From: Pseudomonadota bacterium
GTDB taxonomy: Bacteria > Pseudomonadota > Gammaproteobacteria > Steroidobacterales > Steroidobacteraceae
NCBI GenBank assembly: GCA_021805865.1
Contig: JAJZDX010000003.1
Location: 124,001-188,000, forward strand
Direction: 5' to 3'
DNA length: 64,000 bases
In this document: piece after piece, positions 51,820 to 61,598 of the stretch
How positions within the stretch are numbered: the stretch's first letter is position 1
Layout: every line of letters starts with the position of its first letter
The notes under the pieces: model-generated
What the model saw: the letters and a program-made list of their open reading frames with translations, nothing else
Told to the model about the DNA's origin: nothing
Database searches by the model: none
Translations under genes and position numbers: made by a program

Positions 51820-53600
51820 GCGCATACGAATTCATCGATCATACGTACGACGTCATCGTCGTCGGGGCGGGCGGCTCGGGGCTGCGCGCCACGCTGGGCC
51901 TCGCCGAGGCGGGGTTGTCGACGGCTTGCATCAGCAAGCTCTTCCCCACGCGCAGCCACACCGTGGCGGCCCAGGGCGGCATCAGCGCCGCGCTCGGCAA
52001 CATGGGCGAGGACGACTGGCGCTGGCACATGTACGACACGGTCAAGGGATCGGACTGGCTGGGCGATCAGGACGCCATCGAGCTCATGTGCAAGGAGGCG
52101 CCGGCGGCGGTGATCGAGCTCGAGCACTACGGGGTGCCCTTCTCCCGCACCGAGGAGGGCCGGATCTATCAACGACCCTTCGGCGGCATGACCACGCATT
52201 TCGGCACGGGGACCGCGCAGCGCACCTGCGCGGCGGCCGACCGCACCGGCCACGCCATGCTGCACACGCTCTATCAGCAATCGATCCGCCGCTCCGCGAC
52301 GTTCTTCGTGGAATACTTCGCCATCGACCTGATGATGGAGGACGGCGCGTGCCGGGGCGTCGTCGCGCTCGACCTGACCGAGGGCAGGCTCCACCGCTTC
52401 CGCGCGCACATGACGATCCTCGCCACCGGCGGCTACGGGCGCGCGTACTTCTCCTGCACCTCGGCCCACTCCTGCACGGGCGACGGCAACGGCATGGTGC
52501 TGCGCGCGGGGCTGCCGCTTCAGGACATGGAGTTCGTGCAGTTTCACCCGACCGGCATCTACGGGGCGGGGTGCCTGATCACCGAGGGCGTGCGCGGCGA
52601 AGGCGGCTATCTCACCAACTCCAAGGGCGAGCGCTTCATGGAGCGCTACGCGCCGAACGCCAAGGACCTCGCCTCGCGCGATGTGGTCAGCCGCGCCATG
52701 ACCATCGAGATCCGCGAGGGGCGCGGAGTCGGCGCCGAGCACGATCACATCCATCTGCACCTCGAGCACCTCGGGCCCGCGGTCATTCACGAGCGCCTGC
52801 CGGGCATCGCCGAGACCTCGCGCATCTTCGCCGGTGTCGATGTCACCAGGCAGCCGATCCCGGTGCAGCCGACGGTCCATTACAACATGGGCGGCATCCC
52901 GTGCAATTACCACGGCGAGGTCGTCTCGCCGAAGGACGGCAACCCCGACAGCATCGTGCCGGGCCTCATGGCCGTCGGGGAGGGCGCCTGCGTGTCGGTG
53001 CACGGGGCGAACCGCCTCGGATCGAACTCGCTTCTTGACCTGGTGGTGTTCGGGCGCCAGGCGGCGCGGCGGTGCGCCGAGGTGGTGAAGCCCGGCACGC
53101 GCCATGCGCCGCTGGCGAAGGACGCCGCCGAGCCCGCGCTGTCCCGCCTCGACCGGCTGCGCAACGCCAACGGCTCGCGTCCCACCGCCGAGATTCGCCT
53201 GGAGATGCAGAAGACCATGCAGATGGATGCGGCGGTCTTTCGCACCGGGCAGACCCTGGAGGAGGGCGCGCGCAAGCTCGCGCAGACCTACGAGACTTTC
53301 GCCGACGTGCGCACCGCGGACCGCTCGCTCGTCTGGAACACCGATCTCATCGAGACGATGGAGCTCGAGAACCTGCTGATGGCCGCGACCGCCACCATCC
53401 ACTCGGCGGGCAACCGCACCGAGAGCCGCGGCGCGCACGCGCGTGAGGATTTCCCGAGCCGCGACGATGCGGGCTGGATGAAGCATACCCTGGTGTGGGT
53501 GCAGGGCCCCGGCAAGGTGCGCTTCGAGTACCGGCCGGTGCACCTCAACACCCTGACCTCCGACGCCGAGACCATTGCGCCGAAGGCGCGGACCTACTGA
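51816..53600 (+). CDS. sdhA: Succinate dehydrogenase flavoprotein subunit
   Basis: Oxidises succinate to fumarate with covalently bound FAD, on the cytoplasmic face of the inner membrane. The 594-residue product has the dinucleotide fold [20 protein letters not shown] and the FAD-attachment histidine H48 in [13 protein letters not shown]. Further on are [34 protein letters not shown] and [20 protein letters not shown]. Its flavinylation is expected to need SdhE, and the DUF1674 protein may assist; both are encoded in this cluster. Confidence 0.98.
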   Translation: MSAYEFIDHTYDVIVVGAGGSGLRATLGLAEAGLSTACISKLFPTRSHTVAAQGGISAALGNMGEDDWRWHMYDTVKGSDWLGDQDAIELMCKEAPAAVIELEHYGVPFSRTEEGRIYQRPFGGMTTHFGTGTAQRTCAAADRTGHAMLHTLYQQSIRRSATFFVEYFAIDLMMEDGACRGVVALDLTEGRLHRFRAHMTILATGGYGRAYFSCTSAHSCTGDGNGMVLRAGLPLQDMEFVQFHPTGIYGAGCLITEGVRGEGGYLTNSKGERFMERYAPNAKDLASRDVVSRAMTIEIREGRGVGAEHDHIHLHLEHLGPAVIHERLPGIAETSRIFAGVDVTRQPIPVQPTVHYNMGGIPCNYHGEVVSPKDGNPDSIVPGLMAVGEGACVSVHGANRLGSNSLLDLVVFGRQAARRCAEVVKPGTRHAPLAKDAAEPALSRLDRLRNANGSRPTAEIRLEMQKTMQMDAAVFRTGQTLEEGARKLAQTYETFADVRTADRSLVWNTDLIETMELENLLMAATATIHSAGNRTESRGAHAREDFPSRDDAGWMKHTLVWVQGPGKVRFEYRPVHLNTLTSDAETIAPKARTY

Positions 53601-53614
53601 TCCAAGGCTCTCCG

Positions 53615-54400
53615 ATGGCTGACTTCCGACTGCCCGCCAACTCCCGCATCCGCAAGGGCACGACCCACACCGCGCCCGAGGGAGCGCGCGAGGTGCGCAC
53701 CTTCCGCATCTACCGCTTCGATCCGGACTCGGGCGAGAACCCGCGCGTGGACACCTTCGAGCTCGAGGCGGGCGAGTGCGGCCAGATGGTGCTCGATGCG
53801 CTGATTCGCATCAAAAGCACCGTCGATTCCTCCCTCACGTTCCGCCGCTCCTGCCGCGAGGGCATCTGCGGCTCGTGCGCGATGAACATCGACGGGGTGA
53901 ACCGGCTCGCCTGCATCACCTCGTTGCACGATCTCGGCCGAGAGGTCCGCATCTATCCGCTGCCGCACATGCCGGTCGTCAAGGACCTGGTGCCGGATCT
54001 CACCCACTTCTATGCCCAGTATGCCTCGGTCAAGCCCTGGCTGCTCGCTCATCAGTCCCCGCCCCCCCCCGATCGCGAGCGGCTGCAGTCGAAGGCCGAG
54101 CAGGAGAAGATCGACCGGCCGGCGGCGTGTATCCTGTGCGCGTGCTGTTCGACCTCCTGTCCGAGCTACTGGTGGAACAGCGACCGCTACCTCGGGCCGG
54201 CGGCGCTGCTCGCGGCCTATCGCTGGATCATCGACAGCCGCGACGAGGCCGGGGGGGAGCGGCTCGATGCGCTCGAGGATCCCTTCAAGCTCTATCGGTG
54301 TCACACCATCATGAATTGCACCGACGTGTGCCCGAAGGATTTGAATCCCGCCAGGGCGATCGCCGAGATCAAAAAGATGCTCGTGGAGCGGCAAAGCTGA
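53615..54400 (+). CDS. sdhB: Succinate dehydrogenase iron-sulfur subunit
   Basis: Carries three Fe-S clusters from FAD to quinone. The 261-residue product shows the 2Fe-2S ligands in [21 protein letters not shown]-type sequence. The 4Fe-4S/3Fe-4S ligands are in [16 protein letters not shown] and [18 protein letters not shown]. Residues 1-25 form a short basic extension. A C9 run lies in the coding sequence (54062-54070, Pro codons). Confidence 0.97.
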   Translation: MADFRLPANSRIRKGTTHTAPEGAREVRTFRIYRFDPDSGENPRVDTFELEAGECGQMVLDALIRIKSTVDSSLTFRRSCREGICGSCAMNIDGVNRLACITSLHDLGREVRIYPLPHMPVVKDLVPDLTHFYAQYASVKPWLLAHQSPPPPDRERLQSKAEQEKIDRPAACILCACCSTSCPSYWWNSDRYLGPAALLAAYRWIIDSRDEAGGERLDALEDPFKLYRCHTIMNCTDVCPKDLNPARAIAEIKKMLVERQS

Positions 54401-54454
54401 GGAGTGCGTCCGGTGACACGTCCGTCTTCGTCTGACGGGTCGCAGAAAGCCAGG

Positions 54455-54757
54455 ATGGGCGAGGAGGCGCGGCGGCTCCTGTGGCGCTGCCGGCGAGGTC
54501 TCAAAGAGCTCGACGTGCTGCTCGAGCGCTATGCGCAGGCCGCCCTGGCCGGGGCAAGCGGCCCTGAGCGGCGGGTGCTCGCGCGGCTGCTCGATGAGCC
54601 CGACCCCGAGCTCGCCGGCTACCTGCTCGGCGGGCGCGTCCCGGAAGACCCCGAGCTGGCCGCCCTCGTTGACCGCATTCTAGCGGGTCGCGGCGCGCGG
54701 GAACGTGATGCGATCGAGGCGGGGTCTGTGGCGCCTCGTGAGCCCCTTGGGGCATGA
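54455..54757 (+). CDS. sdhE: FAD assembly factor SdhE
   Basis: Small helical protein that promotes covalent FAD attachment to SdhA. From ATG 54455 it is 100 residues; GTG 54404 would give 117 but adds a non-conserved stretch. The family signature RRLLWRCRRGLKELDVLLER contains the conserved Arg-Gly and Glu. ARLLDEPDPELAGYLLGG fits the rest of the fold. It directly follows sdhB. Confidence 0.9.
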   Translation: MGEEARRLLWRCRRGLKELDVLLERYAQAALAGASGPERRVLARLLDEPDPELAGYLLGGRVPEDPELAALVDRILAGRGARERDAIEAGSVAPREPLGA

Positions 54758-54802
54758 TGACGGGCAATCCCCCCGCGAGGGCGACGGGGATGGGGAGGGC
54801 CT

Positions 54803-54829
54803 GAACTTTCCACCGGGTTCAGAGTCTAT
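54803..54829 (+). promoter_or_regulatory. Sigma-E-type promoter before rpoE
   Basis: GAACTT (54803-54808) and TCTAT (54825-54829) are 16 bases apart, close to the RpoE consensus GGAACTT-N16-TCTRA. It lies 50 bases before the rpoE ATG, where autoregulated RpoE promoters are found in other gammaproteobacteria. Confidence 0.6.
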
Positions 54830-54878
54830 TCAGGTCGCGGCGCGAGCGGCCTTCCGGACAGGAACAGAGGGCGCGCGA

Positions 54879-55487
54879 ATGGGCGCCGATGTCAGCGATT
54901 TGAGCCTGGTTCGCCGCGTGCAGCGCGGCGACAAAGGGGCATTCGATGTGCTGGTGCTGAAGTACCAGCACAAACTGGTCAAGCTGGTGACGCGCTATGT
55001 CCGAAACCCGGCCGAGGCCGAGGATATCGCCCAGGAGGCCTTCATCAAGGCCTATCGGGCGCTGCCCCAGTTCCGCGGCGACAGCGCCTTCTACACCTGG
55101 CTCTACCGCATCGCCATCAACACCGCCAAGAACGCGGTGGTGTCCCGTGACCGCAGTCCCGTCGATTACGACCTCGACCGCAGCAGCATCGATGAGTCCT
55201 ACGACATGCAAGGCCGACTAAAAGATTCCGAAACGCCCGAGGGCCTGGTGCTGACGGATGAGATCCGCCAGACCGTGAACGCTGCGATTGAGCAGCTTCC
55301 CGAGGACTTGCGCACCGCCATCGTGCTGCGTGAGCTCGAGGGGCTCTCCTACGAGCAGATCGCCTCGACCATGGGGTGTCCGGTGGGAACCGTCCGCTCG
55401 CGCATTTTCCGCGCGCGCGAGGCGATCGATCAGCGGCTGCGCGAGGTGTTCGAGGGCGGCCTCGGCCGTACGGAGGAGCTCGAATGA
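54879..55487 (+). CDS. rpoE: RNA polymerase sigma factor RpoE (ECF, envelope stress)
   Basis: Extracytoplasmic-function sigma factor controlling outer-membrane stress genes. The 202-residue product (E. coli 191) has region 2 with DLSLVRRVQRGDKGAFDVLV, AEDIAQEAFIKAYRALPQF and FYTWLYRIAINTAKN. Region 4 reads LPEDLRTAIVLRELEGLSYE, then the helix-turn-helix MGCPVGTVRSRIFRAREAI. ATG 54879 has GAGGG upstream. Its stop overlaps the rseA start (ATGA). Confidence 0.96.
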   Translation: MGADVSDLSLVRRVQRGDKGAFDVLVLKYQHKLVKLVTRYVRNPAEAEDIAQEAFIKAYRALPQFRGDSAFYTWLYRIAINTAKNAVVSRDRSPVDYDLDRSSIDESYDMQGRLKDSETPEGLVLTDEIRQTVNAAIEQLPEDLRTAIVLRELEGLSYEQIASTMGCPVGTVRSRIFRAREAIDQRLREVFEGGLGRTEELE

Positions 55488-56137
55488 ACGAGGAGCTCGA
55501 CAGTCAGCTTTCCGCGATGTTCGATGACGAGCTTCCCGCCGCCGAGTGCGAGCTGCTCGCCCGGCGCCTCTCCCGTGACGATGCCCTGAAAGCGCGCTGG
55601 AGCCGGTACGCGGTGATCGGGGCGGTCATCCGCTCCGAGCGGGGCGTGGTGCTGCAAAGCGCGGTGGCCGGCCGCGTGAACGAGGCCCTCACCCGAGAGC
55701 CGGTGCTTGTTGCCGCCTCGGGGCCGCCCTGGCGAGGCAGGATGGCCGGCTGGACGCGCCTGGTGGCCGGGGCCGCCATGGCGGCGGGCGTGGCGGCGGT
55801 ATCGATTCTGTGGCTTCGCCTGCAGGCCTCCGGCATGGGTCAGCCGGCGGAGATGACGGTGGCCAGCGCTTCCGCGCCCGCCGGCCAGCGCACCGTCTCG
55901 AACGCCTCGGACAGCTTCGTGGTGCCGCCGGCGTCGACCCAGCCTGCCATGATGGCGGTCCCGCCCACGCAGCTCGCCGATTATGTCGTGGCGCACAGCG
56001 CCTACTCCTGGCCGATCAGCCGCGGGAGCCTGCTCTCGGCGCTGATGGTGGGGGAGCCGGGAAGCGGCAGTTCCGCCGCCGTGTCCGGGCGGCAAGCCTC
56101 CGGCGGGCACGGCCATGCGACCCACCCGATTCGGTAG
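55484..56137 (+). CDS. rseA: Anti-sigma-E factor RseA
   Basis: Single-pass inner-membrane protein that holds RpoE inactive. The 217-residue product has a cytoplasmic anti-sigma domain (about 1-80, MNEELDSQLSAMFDDELPAA and LARRLSRDDALKARWSRYAV). The transmembrane helix lies at about 90-108 (LVAGAAMAAGVAAVSILWL). The periplasmic part, rich in Ser, Ala and Pro, would bind RseB. RseP, the intramembrane protease that finishes its degradation, is encoded at 14.2-15.6 kb. It overlaps rseB by 23 bases. Confidence 0.92.
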   Translation: MNEELDSQLSAMFDDELPAAECELLARRLSRDDALKARWSRYAVIGAVIRSERGVVLQSAVAGRVNEALTREPVLVAASGPPWRGRMAGWTRLVAGAAMAAGVAAVSILWLRLQASGMGQPAEMTVASASAPAGQRTVSNASDSFVVPPASTQPAMMAVPPTQLADYVVAHSAYSWPISRGSLLSALMVGEPGSGSSAAVSGRQASGGHGHATHPIR

Positions 56138-57203
56138 CGAGTCCTTCGGTGCGCTGGCACTTGTGCTCGCCGTGGCGCTGTGCGCCACGGCAGGCGCCGC
56201 CGAGGCGGGGCGGTCCGCCTCTCACTCGAGGCAGCCGACCCGGCCGATGCAGTGGCTGCAGCGCATGAATCACGCGCTCACCGTGCTCGACTACGAGGGC
56301 ACCTTCGCCCACTCGCAGAGCGGCAAGGTGCAGATGCTGCGCATCATCCATCGTGTCAAGCACGGGGTGGTGTCCGAGCGGCTGCAGTCCCTGGACGGCT
56401 CGGGGCGCGAGTTCATCCGCCGCGGCTCGAAACTCACCTGCTATCTGCCCGACAAGCGCGTCGTGCTGGTCGAGCACATGCCGCCGATGAGCTCGCTCCT
56501 CGGCGGCATCCCCGTCATCAATGCCGAGACCGCGCGCTTCTATGACATCCGCGAGGCGGCTCGCATGCGCGTCGACCAGCACGAGACGCGCCTCATCACC
56601 GTGATGCCGAGGGACCAGTACCGCTACGGCTACCGGCTCTGGATCGACCGCACGGGCCTGCCGTTGAAGATCCAGCTCTGGGATGCGCGCAAAAGACCGG
56701 GGGGGCATGTGATCGAGCAGATCGCCTTCGCCACCCTCAAAGTCCGCTCCCACATCCCGGACTCGGCCTTCAAGCCCGGCATGTCCACCGCCGGGTATCG
56801 CTGGCTGCGCACCGATGCGCCCGCGCCGCAGAGCGGCAAGGGCAGGATGCCGGCGTGGAACGCGCGGTGGCTGCCGCCGGGGTTTCACATGGCCCTGAGC
56901 GCCGCGCAGGTCATGCCGGGCTCACCGGGACCGGTGGATCACCTCGTGTATACCGACGGGCTCGCCTCGGTGTCGGTGTTCGTGGAGAAGCACGCCGAGC
57001 CCGCCCCCCGAGGGCCGGTGGTCGAGTCGGCCCGGATGGGCGCCTCGTACGTGTTCTCCACGTTCGTCGACGGCCACAGAGTGACCGCGGTGGGCGAGGT
57101 GCCGGCGCGCACGGTCCGCTCCATCGCAGACTCGGTGCGCGCCGGGAAAGCCTCCCTGGCCCGGCTGCCGGCCGGCCCTTTCGCACACGCACCGCAGCCA
57201 TGA
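56115..57203 (+). CDS. rseB: Sigma-E regulatory protein RseB (MucB)
   Basis: Periplasmic protein that binds RseA and shields it from proteolysis until lipid or LPS signals displace it. The 362-residue product has a signal peptide (ALALVLAVALCATAGAAEA). The MucB/RseB N-terminal lipid-binding domain reads WLQRMNHALTVLDYEGTFAH and IIHRVKHGVVSERLQSLDGS, and a C-terminal domain ends near the YVFSTFVDGHRVTAVGEVP stretch. No rseC and no mucD (periplasmic protease) gene follows; a glutaredoxin-like gene does, with a four-base overlap. Confidence 0.95.
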   Translation: MRPTRFGSESFGALALVLAVALCATAGAAEAGRSASHSRQPTRPMQWLQRMNHALTVLDYEGTFAHSQSGKVQMLRIIHRVKHGVVSERLQSLDGSGREFIRRGSKLTCYLPDKRVVLVEHMPPMSSLLGGIPVINAETARFYDIREAARMRVDQHETRLITVMPRDQYRYGYRLWIDRTGLPLKIQLWDARKRPGGHVIEQIAFATLKVRSHIPDSAFKPGMSTAGYRWLRTDAPAPQSGKGRMPAWNARWLPPGFHMALSAAQVMPGSPGPVDHLVYTDGLASVSVFVEKHAEPAPRGPVVESARMGASYVFSTFVDGHRVTAVGEVPARTVRSIADSVRAGKASLARLPAGPFAHAPQP

Positions 57204-57442
57204 GCACCCTCACCCTGGTTCACCGGCAGGATTGCCCCTTGTGCGATGAGATGCTCGCGGAGCTGCGCGAGCTCGGCCGCACGATCCCGCTGCCCCCCAT
57301 CGAGATCGTCGACGTGGACAGCGATGCGCTGCTGCAGCGCCGCCACGGGTTGCACGTGCCGGTGCTCCTGCTCGATGGCACGGTGGTCTGCCGCCACCGG
57401 CTCGATGCGCCTGAGCTGCAGCGAATGCTCAGGCGCGTATAA
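57200..57442 (+). CDS. Glutaredoxin-like thioredoxin-fold protein
   Basis: An 80-residue protein. [20 protein letters not shown] carries a CPLC redox motif; [20 protein letters not shown] and [16 protein letters not shown] complete the glutaredoxin-like (DUF836) fold. It is probably cytoplasmic, as there is no signal peptide. The ATG overlaps the rseB stop. The substrate is unknown. The same small gene sits upstream of lepA in several Xanthomonadales-type genomes. Confidence 0.85.
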   Translation: MSTLTLVHRQDCPLCDEMLAELRELGRTIPLPPIEIVDVDSDALLQRRHGLHVPVLLLDGTVVCRHRLDAPELQRMLRRV

Positions 57443-57443
57443 T
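57438..57443 (+). promoter_or_regulatory. Consensus -10 element before lepA
   Basis: A perfect TATAAT, set in GCG/CGC, overlaps the last bases of the glutaredoxin-like gene, 63 bases before the lepA ATG. No good -35 is found 16-18 bases upstream. It probably starts the lepA-lepB transcript. Confidence 0.45.
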
Positions 57444-57506
57444 CGCGCGACATACCCATCCCGCAGCCGTGAAAATCTGGCGCGGCAGAGATCGCGACCC
57501 GGATTC

Positions 57507-59300
57507 ATGCGGCTCATACGTAATTTCTCGATCATCGCGCACGTCGATCACGGCAAGTCCACCCTCGCCGATCGGTTCATCCAGCTCTGCCGGGGCCTCG
57601 ATGACCGGGAGATGCAGGCGCAGGTGCTCGATTCCATGGATCTTGAGCGCGAGCGGGGCATTACCATAAAGGCCCAGAGCGTGACCCTGTACTACGACGC
57701 GCTCGATGGACAGCGGTATCAGCTGAACATGATCGATACCCCGGGACACGTGGATTTCTCGTACGAAGTCTCGCGATCGCTGGCCGCATGCGACGGTGCG
57801 CTGCTGGTCGTTGACGCCTCGCAGGGGGTGGAGGCGCAAAGCGTGGCCAACTGCTACACCGCGATCGAGCAGGGGCTGGAAGTGCTGCCGGTCATCAACA
57901 AGATCGACCTGCCATCGGCCGACCCGGAGCGGGTCATGCACGAGATCGAGGAGATCATCGGCATCGAGGCAAGGGATGCGGTGCGTGTGAGCGCCAAGAC
58001 GGGCGAGGGGGTGCCGGAGCTGCTCGAGACGCTGATCCGGCGTATTCCCGCGCCCAAGGGCGAGCCGCAGGCGCCCCTGCAGGCGCTGATCATCGATTCC
58101 TGGTTCGACAACTACGTCGGGGTGGTGTCGCTCGTGCGGGTGGTCAACGGCACGGTGCGCACGGGCGAGAAGATCCGCGTGGTGTCCACCGGCCGCGCCC
58201 ACACGGTCGATCGCCTGGGGCGCTTCACCCCGAAGCCGATCGTCGAGCAGGAGCTTTCGACCGGGGACGTGGGCTTCATTGTGGCCGGCATCAAGGAGAT
58301 CGACGGCGCTCCGGTGGGCGACACCATCACGCTCGAGAGCCGCCCGGCCCGCACGCCCCTGCCGGGGTTCAGGCAGATCAAGCCGCGGGTGTTCGCGGGG
58401 CTCTTCCCGATCAATTCCGAGGACTACGAGAGCTTTCGCGACGCGCTCGCCAAGCTGAGGCTCAACGACTCGGCGCTGCACTACGAGCCGGAGGTTTCCG
58501 GTGCGCTCGGGTTCGGATTCCGCTGCGGGTTCCTCGGGCTGCTGCACATGGACATCGTGCAGGAGCGCCTCGAGCGCGAATACCACCTCGATCTCGTCAC
58601 CAGCGCCCCGACGGTGGTTTACGAGGTGGCCCGCACCGACGGTGAGGTCGAGTACGTGGACAACCCCGCGAAGCTCCCGCCCTCCAACGAGATCGAGGAG
58701 ATCCGCGAGCCGATCATCACCGCCAACATACTGGTGCCGCCCGATCATGTCGGCGCGGTGCTCAAGCTCTGCAACGACAAGCGCGGCGCGCAGAAGAAGA
58801 TGCACTACCTCGGCACGCAGGTCTCGCTGCAGTACGAGCTGCCGCTCGCCGAGGTGGTGCTCGATTTCTTCGATCGGCTGAAGTCGGTGAGCCGCGGCTA
58901 CGCTTCGTTCGATTACGAGTTCTCGCACTTCCAGGCCGCCCCGCTGGTGAAGCTCGACATCCTCATCAACGGCGAGCGGGTGGATGCGCTCTCGATCATC
59001 GTGCACCGCGAGAGCGCCTATCAGCGCGGCCGCGAGCTGGTCGACAAGATGCACGAGCTCATCCCGCGGCAGATGTTCGAGGTGGCCGTGCAGGCGGCCA
59101 TCGGCAGCGCGATCATCGCGCGCGCCACGGTCAAGGCGTTGCGCAAGAACGTGCTGGCCAAGTGCTACGGTGGCGACATCAGCCGCAAACGCAAGCTGCT
59201 CGAGAAACAAAAAGAGGGCAAGAAACGCATGAAACAGCTGGGCCGGGTCGAGATTCCGCAGGAGGCGTTCCTCGCCGTCCTGAAAGTGGGCCACAAATAG
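57507..59300 (+). CDS. lepA: Elongation factor 4 (LepA)
   Basis: Ribosome-associated GTPase. The 597-residue product (E. coli 599) shows the P-loop [16 protein letters not shown], switch [22 protein letters not shown], and [11 protein letters not shown] (NKxD). EF-G-like domains III and V and the LepA-specific C-terminal domain ([20 protein letters not shown]) follow. ATG 57507 begins [18 protein letters not shown]. It lies upstream of lepB, the usual pair. Confidence 0.97.
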   Translation: MRLIRNFSIIAHVDHGKSTLADRFIQLCRGLDDREMQAQVLDSMDLERERGITIKAQSVTLYYDALDGQRYQLNMIDTPGHVDFSYEVSRSLAACDGALLVVDASQGVEAQSVANCYTAIEQGLEVLPVINKIDLPSADPERVMHEIEEIIGIEARDAVRVSAKTGEGVPELLETLIRRIPAPKGEPQAPLQALIIDSWFDNYVGVVSLVRVVNGTVRTGEKIRVVSTGRAHTVDRLGRFTPKPIVEQELSTGDVGFIVAGIKEIDGAPVGDTITLESRPARTPLPGFRQIKPRVFAGLFPINSEDYESFRDALAKLRLNDSALHYEPEVSGALGFGFRCGFLGLLHMDIVQERLEREYHLDLVTSAPTVVYEVARTDGEVEYVDNPAKLPPSNEIEEIREPIITANILVPPDHVGAVLKLCNDKRGAQKKMHYLGTQVSLQYELPLAEVVLDFFDRLKSVSRGYASFDYEFSHFQAAPLVKLDILINGERVDALSIIVHRESAYQRGRELVDKMHELIPRQMFEVAVQAAIGSAIIARATVKALRKNVLAKCYGGDISRKRKLLEKQKEGKKRMKQLGRVEIPQEAFLAVLKVGHK

Positions 59301-59390
59301 CGCCCGGGGGGGGCACATGAGAACAAGCGCCCGACGTTGTCCGATTCCTCCGCTTCCCGTTTCTTTCCCGAAGTCACCCATGGAGTCCTC

Positions 59391-60488
59391 ATGCCGTCCG
59401 TCGTGATGCAGCTCATCATCGTTCTCTCCTGGCTCGCGATCCCCGTGGGCCTGGTGTGCTTCATCGACGACTGGCTGTTGCGGCCCACGCGCAGGCTGAA
59501 GGCTGGCGAGGCGCCCGCCGAGCACGCGATGGTGAGGGTCTGCTACCGCGTGCTGCCGATCGTCGTCGTGGCGGTGGTGCTGCGGATCTTCATCTCCGAG
59601 ACGCTCAACTTCAGCGCCGTGCTGGTCATCATCACCGCCGTGACCGGGCTCGTGTGGCTGCTCGATGCGCTGCTGCTCGCCCCGCGGCGCAGCCGCGGCG
59701 CCAAGGCCGCGGGCGTGGAGCCGGCCTCGCGGATCGAGCCGACCACGGTGGACTACGCGCGCAGCTTCTTCCCGGTGGCGATCGTGGTGCTGCTCGTGCG
59801 CTCGTTCCTGTTCGAGCCGTTCCGCATCCCCTCGGATTCGATGATGCCGACGCTGCTCGACGGGGACTTCATCGTGGTGGAGAAGTTCTCCTACGGTCTG
59901 CGCCTGCCGATCACTCATACCAAGATCCTGAGCACCGGCGAGCCGCACCTCGGGGACGTGGCGGTTTTTCGCCCGCCGTTCAAGCTGTCCCAGGACTGGA
60001 TCAAGCGCGTGGTGGGTCTTCCGGGCGATCACGTGGTGGTGCGCCACGATCGCATCACCATCAACGGGCACAAGGTGCCCTTCCAGGTCACCGGCACCTA
60101 CAGCGACGGCTGCTACGAGCACATGCAGATCGCCACGGAGCACATCGGCGCGCACGTGCACCAGGCGCTGCTGTGCCCGGTGCCGCTTGAGGTCACGCAG
60201 GATCCGCTGCCGACCTGTCCGCGGGCCGATGCGCGCGGGTATTTCTGCGGCGGCAACCCGCCCCCGGATGCTCTGCCGCTCACCGAGCCGGCGCTGTTCG
60301 ACCGGACCGTGCCGCCGAAGGCGTACATGATGATGGGCGACAATCGCGACAACAGCGACGACAGCCGCTTCTGGGGCTTCGTGCCGCAGAAGGACCTCGT
60401 CGGCAAGGCGACCTACATCTGGTTCAACTGGGACGTCGAGCGCAAGGGCGGACCGATCTGGAGCCGCATCGGCATGAAGATCAAGTAA
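59391..60488 (+). CDS. lepB: Signal peptidase I
   Basis: Cleaves signal peptides at the periplasmic face of the inner membrane. The 365-residue product has hydrophobic segments at about 5-25, 54-68, 74-95 and 127-140. The serine-lysine dyad is S150 in IPSDSMMPTLLDGDF and K205 in WIKRVVGLPGDHVVV. Box E (MMMGDNRDNSDDSRFWGFVP) is present. GGAG lies before ATG 59391; the TTG-initiated extension is less likely. It is longer than E. coli LepB (324), with an insert of about 40 residues before box E containing several cysteines. Confidence 0.95.
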   Translation: MPSVVMQLIIVLSWLAIPVGLVCFIDDWLLRPTRRLKAGEAPAEHAMVRVCYRVLPIVVVAVVLRIFISETLNFSAVLVIITAVTGLVWLLDALLLAPRRSRGAKAAGVEPASRIEPTTVDYARSFFPVAIVVLLVRSFLFEPFRIPSDSMMPTLLDGDFIVVEKFSYGLRLPITHTKILSTGEPHLGDVAVFRPPFKLSQDWIKRVVGLPGDHVVVRHDRITINGHKVPFQVTGTYSDGCYEHMQIATEHIGAHVHQALLCPVPLEVTQDPLPTCPRADARGYFCGGNPPPDALPLTEPALFDRTVPPKAYMMMGDNRDNSDDSRFWGFVPQKDLVGKATYIWFNWDVERKGGPIWSRIGMKIK

Positions 60489-60499
60489 AGGGGGGGGCG

Positions 60500-60874
60500 A
60501 TGCATCGACAACGCGGAATCACGCTGATCGGCTGGCTGGTGCTCTTGATACCGCTTACCCTGGTCGTGTACGCGGGCATCCGTCTGATACCGGTGTATCT
60601 GAATTACATGAACGTGTCGCACACGCTCGAGGAGATCGCGAGCAAGTATCGCAGCGGCGGGGGCGCGCAGAGCGTCGGCCAGATCCAGAATGCGATCGGG
60701 CGGCACTTCGAGATCGATGAGGTGAACTACCCCACCGTCAATGACATCGCGATCACCCGCGACGGGACCGGCTGGCACGTGGAGGCGGCGTACTACGATT
60801 ACGCGCCCCTGTTTGGCCCGCTGTCCATCCAGGTCAAGTTCGACAAGTCCGTCACCTTTGGCCGCGGTGGATAG
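60500..60874 (+). CDS. DUF4845 membrane protein
   Basis: A protein of 124 residues with an N-terminal type IV pilin-like start (MHRQRGITLIGWLVLLIPLT, one transmembrane helix). A small soluble domain (YPTVNDIAITRDGTGWHVEA, YYDYAPLFGPLSIQVKFDKS) follows. The family is common between lepB and rnc in gammaproteobacteria and has no established function. A G8 run serves as its ribosome-binding site. The last eight bases overlap rnc. Confidence 0.88.
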   Translation: MHRQRGITLIGWLVLLIPLTLVVYAGIRLIPVYLNYMNVSHTLEEIASKYRSGGGAQSVGQIQNAIGRHFEIDEVNYPTVNDIAITRDGTGWHVEAAYYDYAPLFGPLSIQVKFDKSVTFGRGG

Positions 60875-61571
60875 AGAGGACTGGCCGCGCGCCTGGCTGC
60901 AGGGGCGCCTGGGGTACGCGCCGCGCGAGCAGACGCTGTTTCGCGCCGCGCTCACCCATCGCAGCGCGCCCGGCCCGAACAACGAGCGGTTGGAGTTTCT
61001 CGGCGATGCAGTGCTCAACCTCGTGGTGGCGCGGCACCTGTTCGAGGCCTTCCCCGGGGCCACCGAGGGGGACTTGAGCCGCCTGCGGGCCCGGCTCGTG
61101 AGCGCCGAGCCGCTCGCGGCGGTGGCCGCCTCGATCGAGCTCGGCGAGGCGCTCAAGCTCGGCACGGGCGAGCTCAAGACCGGCGGCTTTCGGCGCGAGT
61201 CGATCCTCGCCGATGCGCTCGAGGCGCTCTTCGGGGCGGTGTTTCTCGACGGCGGCCTCGATGCGGCCGAAGCGCTCATCATCGGATTGCTCGCGCCTCG
61301 CCTCGCCTCGCTCCCGGCCCCGCAGGCGCTGAAGGACCCCAAGACACGGCTGCAGGAGCACCTGCAGTCGCGCGGCCTCGCGCTGCCGGCCTATTCCGTG
61401 GACGGGGTCGAGGGCGAGCCGCATGCGCAGATCTTCGCGGTCCGCTGCCGGGTGGCGGACCTCGGGCTCGAGGCGCAAGGCAGGGGATCGAGCCGGCGGC
61501 GCGCCGAGCAGGAGGCCGCCGGGCGCATACTGGCACTCCTGGAGTCGGGTTGCGGCCCGCATCCGTCATGA
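60867..61571 (+). CDS. rnc: Ribonuclease III
   Basis: Cleaves double-stranded RNA in rRNA processing and mRNA decay. From GTG 60867 it is 234 residues (E. coli 226). The signature NERLEFLGDAVLNLVVARHL holds catalytic acidic residues. ILADALEALFGAVFLDGGLD is the second acidic cluster. A C-terminal dsRNA-binding domain (DPKTRLQEHLQSRGLALPAY) completes it. TTG 60858 is an alternative start. The lepB-rnc-era-recO-pdxJ order is standard. Confidence 0.96.
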   Translation: MDREDWPRAWLQGRLGYAPREQTLFRAALTHRSAPGPNNERLEFLGDAVLNLVVARHLFEAFPGATEGDLSRLRARLVSAEPLAAVAASIELGEALKLGTGELKTGGFRRESILADALEALFGAVFLDGGLDAAEALIIGLLAPRLASLPAPQALKDPKTRLQEHLQSRGLALPAYSVDGVEGEPHAQIFAVRCRVADLGLEAQGRGSSRRRAEQEAAGRILALLESGCGPHPS

Positions 61572-61598
61572 TCCAATCCATCCCTCTCCGTCCGGAAC

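Noticed and set aside
54404-54454. Longer SdhE start at GTG 54404
   Set aside because: It adds 17 non-conserved residues; ATG 54455 gives the usual SdhE beginning. It remains possible and is noted in the sdhE entry.
57429-60161. 910-codon minus-strand open frame opposite lepA and lepB
   Set aside because: A shadow of two well-identified genes; no motifs, no ribosome-binding context.
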